Source: Saprospira grandis str. Lewin (GTDB lineage Bacteria > Bacteroidota > Bacteroidia > Chitinophagales > Saprospiraceae). From it: a stretch of DNA of 64,000 nucleotides. The notes under the pieces were generated by a model, which saw nothing but the letters and a program-made list of their open reading frames with translations, did no database searches and was not told the DNA's origin. Location of the stretch: contig NC_016940.1 in assembly GCF_000250635.1 (NCBI RefSeq), positions 2,852,501 through 2,916,500 of the forward strand. The letters are read 5' to 3'. The position numbers and the translations under genes are program-made. Positions 1 to 10,900 of the stretch are shown here, in pieces; the stretch's first letter is position 1; each line of letters starts with the position of its first letter.

Positions 1-1606
<1,606 letters not shown>

Positions 1607-1718
1607 CTTTTTCTTTCTTTTTTAAAAGAAAGATCGATAATCAACGCACTTTTAAAGTTCTATTACTTTCCTTATGTCATAACGATATAGAGTTTATCCA
1701 GAGGGATAGACAAAGATT

Positions 1719-1829
1719 TAATGGTGGTCATAGCGAGGGGGAGACACCTTTTCCCATTCCGAACAGAGCAGTTAAGCCCCTCAGCGCCGATGGTACTACG
1801 AAAGTGGGAGAGTAGGTCACCGCCAACCT
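1719..1829 (+). rRNA. rrf: 5S ribosomal RNA
   Basis: A 5S rRNA follows the 23S gene after a spacer of about 110 bases. It shows the loop-B/C signature CCCATTCCGAACAGAG near 1753 and the closing GGGAGAGTAGGTCACCGCC near 1806, with complementary ends. No tRNA gene lies in the 23S-5S spacer. The spacer holds a T-rich/A-rich inverted repeat near 1608-1632 that may pair during rRNA processing. Confidence 0.97.
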
Positions 1830-1835
1830 AATCTA

Positions 1836-1869
1836 TAAAGCCTGTACAGCAATGTGCAGGCTTTTTTTT
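1836..1869 (+). terminator. rRNA operon terminator
   Basis: Hairpin with arms AGCCTGTAC and GTGCAGGCT (one G-U pair) followed by eight T, directly after the 5S gene. Confidence 0.9.
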
Positions 1870-1885
1870 GCCCTAAAGAGAGGGC

Positions 1886-2072
1886 AAGGCCCCGGAGGGG
1901 CTGGCGGCTTGCCGCCAAAGAGGAGCGAAGCGAGGACGGCTGAGGGATGGAAAGCAGGGCCGCTGCAGGCGGCAGACCCAAGGCTTTTGCAGCGAAGCGA
2001 AAAAGCCTGCAGGGCCGAGCAGACCTGCGAGCTGCGATACAGCCCGACCCGCCCGCAGGGCGGGGCAGCCCC
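1886..2072 (+). repeat. GC-rich foldback repeat, copy 1 (type A)
   Basis: First of 22 copies. Strand is given as the one carrying the core GGGCCGAGC...GCGAGC. Type A ends: GGCTG at 1938 pairs with CAGCC near 2066. An inner hairpin has arms CGCCC/GGGCG around a GCA loop, and there is an outer extension from about 1886 to 1937. It lies between the 5S terminator and the glycosyltransferase gene. Confidence 0.9.
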
Positions 2073-2244
2073 AAAATAACAGCAGCAGAAATAGTACTTT
2101 CTTGATTTTGAAGCGATTTGGGAAAACGACTCGAAAAATTGGGATAAAATAGATACTTTTGTGGGCCTTTAGGGCCTTTTTTTCGTCTATAAGGCAAAGC
2201 AACCCTCTTACCGCTGAACATAAGCAGCATATAAAAACAGACTC
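2073..2244 (+). promoter_or_regulatory. leader of the glycan cluster with candidate -7 element
   Basis: Intergenic stretch before the glycosyltransferase gene. TACTTTTG at 2154-2161 matches the Bacteroidota -7 consensus TAnnTTTG, but no TTG lies 19-21 bases upstream. It is a plausible promoter, not a secure one. Confidence 0.35.
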
Positions 2245-3021
2245 ATGGAACCACAGCCAAAAATTAAGAAGCTGAGCATTATTATACCAGCCTACAATGA
2301 AGGTCGGACGATACATCGGATTTTGAACAAAGTGCGGGCCGTAGAACTGCCCCTAGGTATAGCTAAAGAAGTAGTGATTGTTAACGATTGTTCTAAGGAT
2401 GATACAGAAGAAGCCATCAAGCGGTATCAGGCGGCTCATCCAGAGCTTCCTATTCAGTATTTGGCGCATGAGGTCAACAAAGGAAAAGGGGCAGCCTTGC
2501 ATACGGGAATTGAGCATGCCTCGGGCGAGTACCTCATCATTCAGGATGCGGACTTAGAGTATGACCCCGAGGAATACAATGATTTGCTCAAGCCTGTGCT
2601 TTCTGGTTTTGCAGATATTGTTTATGGCTCTCGTTTTATGGGGGGGAACCCTCACCGAATCTTATTCTTTTGGCATAGCATCGGAAATAAGTTCCTGACC
2701 TTTCTGTCGAACATGTTTTCGAACTTGAATTTGACAGATATGGAAACCTGTTACAAACTGTTTCGGACCGATATTATTCAGCAAATTGCGTTGAAAGAAA
2801 ACCGTTTTGGTTTTGAGCCAGAGGTAACGGCTAAAATTGCTCGTATCCCTAAAATCAGAATTTATGAAGTAGGGATTTCCTATTATGGGCGGACCTATGA
2901 GGAAGGGAAAAAAATTGGTTGGCGAGATGGATTTAGAGCCATCTATTGTATCTTGAAGTACAATGTTTTTACCGCCAAGCGAAAAATGTTTAAAAATGGA
3001 GTCTTCCAAAGCCAATCCTAA
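2245..3021 (+). CDS. glycosyltransferase family 2 (DPM1-like)
   Basis: A 258-residue GT-A fold glycosyltransferase. The N-terminal [10 protein letters not shown] is the nucleotide-sugar entry motif. [10 protein letters not shown] near residues 94-103 is the acidic metal-binding motif, and YGSRF follows at about 128. This matches dolichyl/polyprenyl-phosphate mannose or glucose synthases, which load a sugar from a nucleotide donor onto a lipid carrier at the membrane. No transmembrane domain is visible, so it is the short soluble form. It overlaps the next gene, a methyltransferase, and a YfhO-type membrane protein follows, so these three probably form one operon acting on surface glycans or glycolipids. 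Donor sugar and acceptor cannot be read from the sequence. Confidence 0.9.
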   Translation: MEPQPKIKKLSIIIPAYNEGRTIHRILNKVRAVELPLGIAKEVVIVNDCSKDDTEEAIKRYQAAHPELPIQYLAHEVNKGKGAALHTGIEHASGEYLIIQDADLEYDPEEYNDLLKPVLSGFADIVYGSRFMGGNPHRILFFWHSIGNKFLTFLSNMFSNLNLTDMETCYKLFRTDIIQQIALKENRFGFEPEVTAKIARIPKIRIYEVGISYYGRTYEEGKKIGWRDGFRAIYCILKYNVFTAKRKMFKNGVFQSQS

Positions 3022-3727
3022 TTTAGCAGATCCTGTAGGAGAGCGCACATTAGAGCGTTTTCAATTGGCGAAGGACTTTAATTATTGGATGTATCAGAGC
3101 ATTGCCCCCTATTGTCCATCTCCTTGTTTAGAAATAGGGAGTGGTTTAGGGAATATCTCTCAGCATTTTATTGCGACCCAAAAAGAGATTTGTTTGACTG
3201 ATTTGCGGCCGCATTACTGCAGTCGTTTAGCCAAGACTTTTGAGGGCGTAGCGGTAAAGCAGCTAGACCTAGTGGCGATGGATTTTGAGCGGCAATATGC
3301 AGAGCTGATAGAGCAATTTGCTTCTGTTTATGCACTAAATGTAGTAGAACACATAGAGGATGACCGGCAGGCTTTGGAAAATTGCTGCAAATTGATTCGA
3401 AAAGGGGGAAATCTGGTTATCTTAGTTCCTGCTCATCAGTTTCTGTATAATGGTCTAGATGAAGCTTTGGGCCATTATAAGCGCTACAGCAAAAAGGAAT
3501 TGCGTCAGCTATTTGAACAACTGGGCCTAAAGGTGCTCAAGGCGCAATATTGGAATGCAGCAGCCATGGCGGGTTGGTGGTGGTATGGCCGAATTCGGAA
3601 AGAGAGAGAGCTGCCAGCAAGTCCCCTAAAACGTTATAATCAACTTTTACCAATTATTAAGTTCTTGGATCGTTGTCTCTTGGGGCAAATTGGTAATTCG
3701 GTGCTCATTGTAGGCCAAAAAAATTAA
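2996..3727 (+). CDS. class I SAM-dependent methyltransferase
   Basis: A soluble methyltransferase of about 243 residues. Motif [13 protein letters not shown], lies near residues 41-52 and binds SAM. An acidic LTDLRPHY segment follows, then [11 protein letters not shown] (motif IV-like) and the [11 protein letters not shown] strand typical of small-molecule methyltransferases. ATG at 2996 is preferred: the frame opens farther upstream, but those extra 11 codons lie deeper in the preceding gene and do not look conserved. Even so the two genes overlap by 26 bases, which suggests translational coupling. The substrate is unknown; the neighbours suggest a glycan or lipid-linked sugar. Confidence 0.85.
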   Translation: MESSKANPNLADPVGERTLERFQLAKDFNYWMYQSIAPYCPSPCLEIGSGLGNISQHFIATQKEICLTDLRPHYCSRLAKTFEGVAVKQLDLVAMDFERQYAELIEQFASVYALNVVEHIEDDRQALENCCKLIRKGGNLVILVPAHQFLYNGLDEALGHYKRYSKKELRQLFEQLGLKVLKAQYWNAAAMAGWWWYGRIRKERELPASPLKRYNQLLPIIKFLDRCLLGQIGNSVLIVGQKN

Positions 3728-3750
3728 ACTTAGTTTAGACAGCTATTGCT

Positions 3751-6501
3751 ATGAAAATTACAAACGCACTTTCGCATTTTGCCATTGTCGCTATATTACT
3801 CTTTGCGGCTATACTTTATTTTAAACCGGTAGCCTTAGATAATAAGTCGCTACCAGAAAGTGATAATATCCAAGCCCGTGGTATGCAGGCGGAAATCCAA
3901 AAATATAAAAAGGTAGATGGGGCTGCTCCCCTTTGGACCGATCAGGTCTTTGTTGGGATGCCTTCTTACCAAATTTATGGAGAGTACAACAATAATGTTA
4001 TCCAAAAGTTATTTTTCTATGTTGTCCGTTTGGGGACACCAGTAAATACTCCACACATCATTTTATTTATGATGATGTTGCTGGCTTATTTGTCGCTGAT
4101 TATGTTTGGCGTGAATAAATGGTTAGCGGCATTTGGTGGACTTGCCTTTGGCTTGATGACCAATAATTTGGTCCTTTTTGAGGCGGGCCACTCGACAAAG
4201 TTGCATGCCATGACCTATATGGCGCCTATTTTAGCCGCCGCCACAATGACCCTTCGAGGAAAGCGGATGCTACTGGGGGCTAGCCTAATGGGCGTCTTCT
4301 TGGCTGGACAGATTTCGGCAAACCACCTCCAAATTACTTATTATACCTTTATGATGCTGGCCTTTATTGGCGGAGCATTTTTGGTCAACGCCCTATTCAA
4401 GCGAGAACAGCTAATGACCGTCGTTAAGGGCGGAAGCTTGCTAATTATTGCGGCGGTCTTGGCCGTAGGAGCCAACTTATCGGCCCTTTGGACTACCTAT
4501 GAGTATTCTAAAGAAACCATTCGGGGGAAGTCGGAACTAACGGCCTATACCTTAGATGAAAGCGATGCTCGGACCTTGGCCCAAGAAGGAATGCCTGCCG
4601 AAAAAATTGCGCAGTTGCAACAGGCTAGAATCCTTAATGAGCCGATTAAAACAGAGACGATTTTTATCAATCGACTAAAAAATGTAATTGGTCCTGATTA
4701 TGTAAATGCGAATAAAGAGCGCATCTTGGCGCTAGCTTCTAGCCAACAACAAGATGGCTTGAATAAAGATTACATCTTTGGCTGGAGCTATGGGAAAATG
4801 GAAACCTTTACGCTTTTAGTGCCTCACTTTTATGGGGGCGCTAATGGAATGTACTTTGCCGATGATCAATCAAAGAGCGGAATTCAGCTTAGTAAAGAGT
4901 CTGCTACGGGAAAGGTGATTCAGAAAATGATGCGCAATGTACAAGACCCTAATCAAAGTCAGCAAATTGCCAATCAATTACTGCAAATGAGTACGCAGTA
5001 CTGGGGTGCTCAACCCTTTACTAGTGGTCCGGTATATTTTGGTGCCGTGATTTGTCTACTCTTAGTTTTAGGTCTTTTCTTGGCTGATGGACCCCTGCGT
5101 TGGGGCCTAGGCTTGGCCTTGCTTTTCCTTACCGTTTTGGCTTGGGGCGATAACTTTAAGGCTTTTAACTATTTTATGGTGGATAATTTCCCCATGTATA
5201 ATAAGTTTCGGGCAGTGAGTATGGCGCTTTCGGCTGCGCAGGTTTTGGCCGCGCTTTTGGCCATTTTAGGATTGCAAGGATTCTTTAATTTAGAAGATAC
5301 GGCCAAGCGAGAGAAACTGCTTTATCTAGCCACTGGAATTACAGCAGGTCTAGCTGTTTTTGCCCTCGCCTATAGTTTTGTGGGCGACCTCTCTGCTCCC
5401 AATGATGCTCGCCTAGAGGCTATGGTCGCCCAGGCGCCTCAGTGGGCCGAGTACTTAGAAGCCCTAAAAGAAGATCGGGCCAGCCTGATGCGCTCGGATG
5501 CACTTCGCTCTTTGGTCTTTGTGCTTTTGGCTGCCGGAAGCCTTTGGGCCTTTAATAGAGGTTACTTTAAGGAGAAATTGATTGCTGTAGCCGCTTTGGT
5601 CCTTTTGAGCTTGATCGATTTGGTGGGCGTAGACCTCAATTATGTCAATAAGGAAAGCTTCCAACGTAAAAAAGATGTGGCTAGCGCTCCTCCCATGACA
5701 AAAGCCGATCAGCAGGTGCTCGCTGATAAAGATCCCCATTTCCGTGTTTTTGACCTGATTGCTGGCGCCCGCCGTGGTGGCTCTCCCTCTAATTCTTTTG
5801 CCAGCTCAGAAGGGGCCTATTTTCATAAGGTGATCGGAGGTTATCATGCCGCCAAACCTATCTTGTTGCAAGAAATGGTAGAGGGCTATTTTAATAGCAA
5901 TGAAATTTTGACCGATAAGCGGCATTTACTCGAAATGCTGAATGTGAAGTATGTCATGCAAAGCCCCGAAAATGCGGTCCAAATTGCTAACTTAGGAAAT
6001 GCTTGGTTTGTGGACCAAGTCAAGCAGCTGGAAGATGCCGATGCCGTTTATACCGCCTTGGCTACCTTTAACCCCAGAGTAGAGGCGATCACGACAAAAG
6101 CTAATGCAGCTTATCTAGATGGCTTAGCGAATACAGCAAGCTCTGGAGATTATATTCGCCTAACGGCTTATCATCCAGAAAAACTCGTCTATGAGTCGCA
6201 GGCCCAAAACGAGCGCTTTGCCGTTTTTTCTGAAATCTATTATCCCGCTAGCAAGGGCTGGCATCTCTACATTGATGGACAAAGAGCCGATCAAGATTTT
6301 ATTAAGGTGAATTATCTATTGCGTGGGGCCAGAATTCCCGCAGGCAAACATAAAATCGAAATGGTTTTTGAGCCTAATTCGTATTATACTGGCGAAACTG
6401 TATCCCTAATCAGCTCTTTGCTGATTCTTTTGGCCCTTTTGGGCACCGGCTTTATAGCTTATCGCCAAGCTCAACTTAAAGCCGAAGAAAGTATGATCTA
6501 A
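3751..6501 (+). CDS. YfhO-family polytopic membrane protein
   Basis: A 916-residue integral membrane protein with an N-terminal membrane helix, a dozen or so further hydrophobic segments through the first 600 residues, and a C-terminal domain outside the membrane (about 640-880) that ends in one more helix (SLLILLALLGTGFIAY). The architecture and the GAHSTKL-like loop (EAGHSTKLHAM near 148) fit the YfhO family (PF09586), multi-spanning GT-C-like proteins. Some members add sugars to lipoteichoic acid or other envelope polymers with a lipid-linked donor. It comes 23 bases after the methyltransferase and closes the cluster; a strong terminator follows at 6525. The precise reaction is unknown. 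Confidence 0.85.
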   Translation: MKITNALSHFAIVAILLFAAILYFKPVALDNKSLPESDNIQARGMQAEIQKYKKVDGAAPLWTDQVFVGMPSYQIYGEYNNNVIQKLFFYVVRLGTPVNTPHIILFMMMLLAYLSLIMFGVNKWLAAFGGLAFGLMTNNLVLFEAGHSTKLHAMTYMAPILAAATMTLRGKRMLLGASLMGVFLAGQISANHLQITYYTFMMLAFIGGAFLVNALFKREQLMTVVKGGSLLIIAAVLAVGANLSALWTTYEYSKETIRGKSELTAYTLDESDARTLAQEGMPAEKIAQLQQARILNEPIKTETIFINRLKNVIGPDYVNANKERILALASSQQQDGLNKDYIFGWSYGKMETFTLLVPHFYGGANGMYFADDQSKSGIQLSKESATGKVIQKMMRNVQDPNQSQQIANQLLQMSTQYWGAQPFTSGPVYFGAVICLLLVLGLFLADGPLRWGLGLALLFLTVLAWGDNFKAFNYFMVDNFPMYNKFRAVSMALSAAQVLAALLAILGLQGFFNLEDTAKREKLLYLATGITAGLAVFALAYSFVGDLSAPNDARLEAMVAQAPQWAEYLEALKEDRASLMRSDALRSLVFVLLAAGSLWAFNRGYFKEKLIAVAALVLLSLIDLVGVDLNYVNKESFQRKKDVASAPPMTKADQQVLADKDPHFRVFDLIAGARRGGSPSNSFASSEGAYFHKVIGGYHAAKPILLQEMVEGYFNSNEILTDKRHLLEMLNVKYVMQSPENAVQIANLGNAWFVDQVKQLEDADAVYTALATFNPRVEAITTKANAAYLDGLANTASSGDYIRLTAYHPEKLVYESQAQNERFAVFSEIYYPASKGWHLYIDGQRADQDFIKVNYLLRGARIPAGKHKIEMVFEPNSYYTGETVSLISSLLILLALLGTGFIAYRQAQLKAEESMI

Positions 6502-6524
6502 TAGCCATTAGATGGTACAAATTT

Positions 6525-6560
6525 AGGCCTCTACGCTTCAGCGTAGAGGCCTATTATTTT
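6525..6560 (+). terminator. terminator after the YfhO gene
   Basis: Perfect 12-bp hairpin with arms AGGCCTCTACGC and GCGTAGAGGCCT and a TTCA loop, followed by ATTATTTT. Confidence 0.85.
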
Positions 6561-6562
6561 GC

Positions 6563-6714
6563 GGTCTAGCAGGCGCGCAGCGCCGCAGGCTGAGGGATGG
6601 ATAGCAGTGGCCGAAGGCCAGACCGAGCTTTTGAGCAAAGCGAAAAAAGCGATGGGCCGAGCAGACCTGCGAGCTGCGGTACAGCCCGACCCAGCCGCAG
6701 GCTGGGGCAGCCCC
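6563..6714 (+). repeat. GC-rich foldback repeat, copy 2 (type A)
   Basis: Type A. The outer arm begins GGTCTAGC; the closing pair is GGCTG/CAGCC. The inner hairpin here is CCCAGCC/GGCTGGG around GCA, a fully compensated replacement of the CGCCC/GGGCG stem in copy 1. It lies between two convergent genes. Confidence 0.9.
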
Positions 6715-6737
6715 AAAAAAATATCAAAAACTAAATC

Positions 6738-8000
6738 CTATTGCCCTTGCTTAAAATAAAAATCATCCTCAATAGAAGATAACTCCCAAGGAATTTGCAC
6801 GCCCTCAGAGGCCTTGCGAACATTTCTGCGAACCCTTTTAAAGATGTCTTCTAACTGAATATTGGGCTGCCGCATCTGCGCCAATAATTCCTCCACATAA
6901 AGGCTGTGCTCCCCCTTGGGGTTGTTCTTGGCCACCGCCCCCGGAGAGGTCGAAAAGGCAATGAAGGAGTTGTAAGGGGCCGAGTTGATAGAGGCCAAAC
7001 CGTTGTGGGTGTTGCGGCTGGATTTAAACTCTTTTTTGTAGGGGTTGTCTCGACAAGCATCCAAAATGACAATGTTCAATTCATTGCCCGCATAGTCCAT
7101 TTCCACCAAAACACGGCCCAAATCTACCGACTCAAATTCAATGTCTTGGGCCTTCCGAATATCGGCATTCACAGGCACCAAATAGTTGCGCCCATCGGCC
7201 TGCAAACCATGGCCCGTATAGAAAAATAGCCCAACACCGCCCTCTTCCTTGAGCTTTTGACCAAAATCCCGAATCGCCCGCTTCATGTCTTCCTGCTTGG
7301 CATTGGTGTAGAGCATGACCTCAAATCCAGAACGCTGCAGCTCCTCCGCCATCGCCAAAGCATCCGACTGCGGGTTTTTTAAAGGCTTATGCTTATAGCT
7401 CGAATTGCCAAAAACTAGGGCCAAACGCTTTTTCCCCTTAGGGATATTGCTCAGCGCAGGCAAGACCAAACCCTTAATATCACTGGGGTCCAGCTTGTTT
7501 TCTGCAAAAGGATCGCTGGCCTTGCTCTCGGTTTTGGGCTCCTCTTTTACTAAGGTCGAAATCGTCTCAAATTGCCCATTATTCCAGCGAACTCTAGCGG
7601 TAGACCCATCGGCATAGGTATAAATTCCCTCCCCAACAATCTGGTTGTTCTTAAAAATACCACTAAAACTCTCGCCATTGGCCCATTTGTAGGTCCCTTC
7701 TCCCTCTCGCCAATTATTGGCATATTCGCCAATGTATTGCTCCCCATTTACATGGAAAAAATGCCCGTAACCATGCCGCTTATTGGCCCTAAATTGCCCC
7801 TTATAAACATTGCCGTTTTTAAAGGTATAATTGCCCCGGCCATGCATCTGGCTCTCCTTAAATTCTCCAATGTACTTATCGCCATTGTCAAAAATAAAAC
7901 GCCCTTTACCGTTCTCACAATCGCCAACGGTACAGCCTTTTTCTTGGGCCAAAAGGAAAAAAGGCAGAAAAAATAAGCTCAAAAGTAGTCTGTGTTTCAT
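6738..8000 (-). CDS. secreted MORN-repeat caspase-family protein
   Basis: A 420-residue protein starting at the ATG at 8000, which gives a clean signal peptide (MKHRLLLSLFFLPFFLLAQ); the longer frame to 8027 would spoil it. Residues of about 35-155 are four to five MORN-type repeats (YIGEFKESQMHGRGNYTF, YKGQFRANKRHGYGHF and so on), which usually bind membranes or partners. Residues of about 190-420 form a caspase-like (C14, clan CD) domain, with catalytic His264 in FYTGHG and Cys316 in ILDACRDNP. Both catalytic residues are intact, so an active Arg/Lys- or Asp-specific cysteine peptidase is possible. A periplasmic or surface location is inferred from the signal. It is divergent from copA with repeat copy 3 between them. 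Specificity and trigger are unknown. Confidence 0.88.
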   Translation of the reverse strand: MKHRLLLSLFFLPFFLLAQEKGCTVGDCENGKGRFIFDNGDKYIGEFKESQMHGRGNYTFKNGNVYKGQFRANKRHGYGHFFHVNGEQYIGEYANNWREGEGTYKWANGESFSGIFKNNQIVGEGIYTYADGSTARVRWNNGQFETISTLVKEEPKTESKASDPFAENKLDPSDIKGLVLPALSNIPKGKKRLALVFGNSSYKHKPLKNPQSDALAMAEELQRSGFEVMLYTNAKQEDMKRAIRDFGQKLKEEGGVGLFFYTGHGLQADGRNYLVPVNADIRKAQDIEFESVDLGRVLVEMDYAGNELNIVILDACRDNPYKKEFKSSRNTHNGLASINSAPYNSFIAFSTSPGAVAKNNPKGEHSLYVEELLAQMRQPNIQLEDIFKRVRRNVRKASEGVQIPWELSSIEDDFYFKQGQ

Positions 8001-8030
8001 AGTAGCTGCAATTTGCAAAATAATCATAAA

Positions 8031-8202
8031 GGGGGGCTTCCCGCAGCCCTTTTTAGCGGGGCTGCGGGCGCTATGCTGCGGGGCTCGCTATTCGCTCGGC
8101 CCTTCGGCGCTAGCGCGCCTCGGTCTGCCCCTTTGGGGCACCCACTCCGCAGCGCTAAGCCATTTGGCCCTGCGGGCCAGGCGGCTTCGCCGCCCAATGG
8201 AC
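8031..8202 (-). repeat. GC-rich foldback repeat, copy 3 (type D)
   Basis: Reverse orientation. It has unique ends: GGCTT at 8034 pairs with AAGCC at 8157-8161, a fourth compensated version of the closing stem. A downstream extension pairs CATTGGGCG-type sequence around a GGCGGC/GCCGCC hairpin. It lies between divergent genes. Confidence 0.85.
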
Positions 8203-8308
8203 CAAAATCGGGCCAAGGGAATTTAACTTATTAAATATAGTTTAAAGTGATCTGCCCCCTTCTTTCTCTAAAAATAAGCCCTTAGATTGATTCTAAATAA
8301 TAAAACCA

Positions 8309-10528
8309 ATGTCTAAATATATAACAACTTCTTACCTCATAGAGGGCATGTCCTGCGGGGCCTGTGCCCAAAGTGCAGAAAAAATTCTCTCCCGCCAAAA
8401 ACAACTCAGCCGAGTATCGGTCAATTATGCCAGCAAAAAGGTCCAAATTACCGCAGAGCAATCGCCAGATTTAGAGCAGCTCAATGCCGCCCTCAAAAAA
8501 GCAGGTTTTCAGTTGCTGCCCCCCGCTCCCGATCAAAGAGCAGTAGCCCGAGAACGGGCCAAAAAGAAGCAACAACAAAGTTTCCGCCAGTTATTTTTGG
8601 CCAGCTTGTTTGCCCTTCCTCTTTTTGTCGTCTCTATGCTGATGCCGCCTTTTGCAGGCGATAATTACCTCATGCTATTTTGGGCCTCTATGATTTTGTT
8701 TGGCCCCGGACGACAGTTTTTTGTCAAGGCTTGGCAACAACTGAAAGTAGGCCAATCTAATATGGATACTTTGGTGGCTCTAGGCACAGGAACGGCTTAT
8801 GTATATAGTCTGGTCGCTACTTTTTTGCCCAATTGGTGGAGCAGCCAAGGCCTTAGCCCTCATGTTTATTTTGAAACAGCTGGCCTGCTGCAAACCTTTA
8901 TCCTTTTGGGCCGATACTTAGAGGGCCGAGCCAAGGCCAAAGCCTCTAAAGCCTTAGATGCCCTCTTAGATTTACAACCCCCTACGGTCCAAATTTGGCA
9001 GCATGAAATCTGGACCGAAATGCCCTTGGCCGCAGCTCAAGCAGGGGACCGCCTGCTCATCCGTCCAGGCGAACAAATTCCCCTAGATGCGACTATCCTC
9101 GAAGGTGAATCAGAGGTGGATGAACAGCTGTTGACTGGAGAATCTCTGCCCCAACACAAACTAGTCGGTGCCCCCATTTGGGCAGGCACGCTCAACCAAA
9201 CGGGCCGTTTGCTGGTAGAGGCCAAAAAAGGAGCCGACCAAAGCCGTTTGGCCCAAATTATTGAGCTGGTCGAAACTGCCCAAAGCTCTAAGGCCCCCAT
9301 TCAAAAATTGGTGGATAAGATTTCAGGGATTTTTGTGCCTGTTATTTTGGTTTTGGCCCTGCTTACCGCCTTAATTTGGTTCTTTTTTGGACCAGCACCG
9401 GTCTGGAGCCATGCCCTAAATAATATGGTGGCTGTTTTGGTCATTGCTTGTCCCTGCGCTCTAGGATTAGCTACTCCCATGGCTATTATGCTAGGCATTG
9501 GCCGAGGGGCCAAGTTGGGCTTGCTGCTCAAAGGGGCGGAGAGTCTAGAAGCCGCCCAAGCCATTGATGCCTTTGTCTTTGATAAAACGGGTAGCCTTAC
9601 CGAGGGCCAAATGAAGCTTCAGGCAGAAGAATGGCGGCAATCTATGGCCCATTATTGGCCCGCACTTTACGCCTTGGAAGAAAACTCAGAGCATCCATTA
9701 GCCAAGGCTTTGCTAAACTTGAGCGAGCGCCCCAGCCATTTACCAAAGGTAGACCATTTTCAGGCCCGCTCTGGCCGAGGCGTTTTGGGCCAGATTGCTG
9801 GACAAACTTATGCGGTGGGCAATCGCCAGTTATTAGTAGAGCAAGGGCTCGATCCTAAGGATTTAGCCCATGGACCTTGGCGAAGCTGGGAGGCCGAAGG
9901 CCAATCGGTCCTCTTTTTTGCCGTAGAACGGCAGCTCATTGCCGCCTTTGCCTTCTCCGATGTATTAAGAGATGGGGCCAAGGAAACGGTAGCGGCCCTA
10001 CAAGCTCGTGGCATCAAGACCTATATGTTGAGCGGTGACCAAAAAGTGGTAGTGGACCGCCTAGCCAATGAGTTAGGCATTGCCCATGCCCAAGCGGAAC
10101 TCTTACCAGAAGATAAAATCAACTTCATTAAGGAGCTGCAGGCTCAAGGACTAAGGGTGGCTATGCTCGGAGATGGCCTAAATGATGCCCCCGCTTTGGC
10201 CCAAGCCGATTTAGGAGTATCCCTAAATGCAGGAACAGGAGTGGCCCTAGAAGCTGCAGAAGCCTTGTTGCTCAAGAATGAACCCTGGCAGCTCATTCAA
10301 CTACTCGATTTGGGCCAAGCGAGTATGAAAATTTTGCGACAGAATTTATTCTGGGCCTTTGCCTATAATTTGCTGGGGATTCCCATTGCAGCAGGACTGC
10401 TTTATCCTTTTACGGGTTATTTATTGGATCCAATGTTAGCTGGCGCCGCTATGGCTTTTAGTTCGGTTTCTGTAGTGCTCAACAGTTTGCGCCTGCTCTC
10501 TTGGCCCATTTCCAAAATGGCTGCCTAG
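8309..10528 (+). CDS. copA: Cu+-exporting P1B-type ATPase
   Basis: A 739-residue heavy-metal P-type ATPase that pumps Cu+ out of the cytoplasm using ATP. One N-terminal HMA domain carries GMSCGAC (Cys16, Cys19). Eight membrane helices are evident, with CPC in VIACPCALGLATP near residue 380. The phosphorylated Asp lies in DKTGS near 422, the HP motif is in NSEHPLAKA, and the hinge is GDGLNDAPAL. The last two helices carry YNLLGIPIAAG and MAFSSVSVVLNSLRL, the P1B-1 (copper) signature. The length is ordinary for one-HMA CopA. No copper chaperone or regulator gene adjoins it. Confidence 0.95.
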   Translation: MSKYITTSYLIEGMSCGACAQSAEKILSRQKQLSRVSVNYASKKVQITAEQSPDLEQLNAALKKAGFQLLPPAPDQRAVARERAKKKQQQSFRQLFLASLFALPLFVVSMLMPPFAGDNYLMLFWASMILFGPGRQFFVKAWQQLKVGQSNMDTLVALGTGTAYVYSLVATFLPNWWSSQGLSPHVYFETAGLLQTFILLGRYLEGRAKAKASKALDALLDLQPPTVQIWQHEIWTEMPLAAAQAGDRLLIRPGEQIPLDATILEGESEVDEQLLTGESLPQHKLVGAPIWAGTLNQTGRLLVEAKKGADQSRLAQIIELVETAQSSKAPIQKLVDKISGIFVPVILVLALLTALIWFFFGPAPVWSHALNNMVAVLVIACPCALGLATPMAIMLGIGRGAKLGLLLKGAESLEAAQAIDAFVFDKTGSLTEGQMKLQAEEWRQSMAHYWPALYALEENSEHPLAKALLNLSERPSHLPKVDHFQARSGRGVLGQIAGQTYAVGNRQLLVEQGLDPKDLAHGPWRSWEAEGQSVLFFAVERQLIAAFAFSDVLRDGAKETVAALQARGIKTYMLSGDQKVVVDRLANELGIAHAQAELLPEDKINFIKELQAQGLRVAMLGDGLNDAPALAQADLGVSLNAGTGVALEAAEALLLKNEPWQLIQLLDLGQASMKILRQNLFWAFAYNLLGIPIAAGLLYPFTGYLLDPMLAGAAMAFSSVSVVLNSLRLLSWPISKMAA

Positions 10529-10654
10529 CCTTACTGCTGTTAGAGCGGTATTCGTCGCTAGGCTCCTCATGCGTTGTCATAACCCGCCCACCCACCCCTC
10601 TGCGGGATTCCCTAAGGAATCCCTTGGGGGAGGCTGGGCCATTTTTGCAGCAGA

Positions 10655-10787
10655 CAGGCGGCGAAGCCGCCGCAGGCCTAGCGATGTGCAGCAGGGCGGC
10701 GCAGCCGCAGACCCAGGCCGTTAGGCCGCAGGGCCGAGCGAGTAGCGAGCTGCGAAACGTAGCGCCGCAGCTCTGCTGCGGAGGCCC
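10655..10787 (+). repeat. GC-rich foldback repeat, copy 4 (type C)
   Basis: Type C ends: GGCCTAGCGATG at the left, GCGGAGGCCC at the right, so GGCCT pairs with AGGCC. An outer GGCGGC/GCCGCC hairpin precedes it. It lies between copA and pheT. Confidence 0.88.
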
Positions 10788-10900
10788 AAAAACCTCAAAA
10801 TAAGTCGCTCAACAAAAGCGGCTTTTGCCGAACAAGCCTTATATTTGCGCCCAAATTCTATTGCGAAACCGCTCATCGAGCTGCAGAATATATACTAAAC

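Noticed and set aside
1607-1718. tRNA gene in the 23S-5S spacer
   Set aside because: No cloverleaf or TTCRANYC T-loop sequence is visible.
10501-10803. 100-codon frame after copA
   Set aside because: It starts within copA and runs through foldback repeat copy 4; similar frames occur in most repeat copies.
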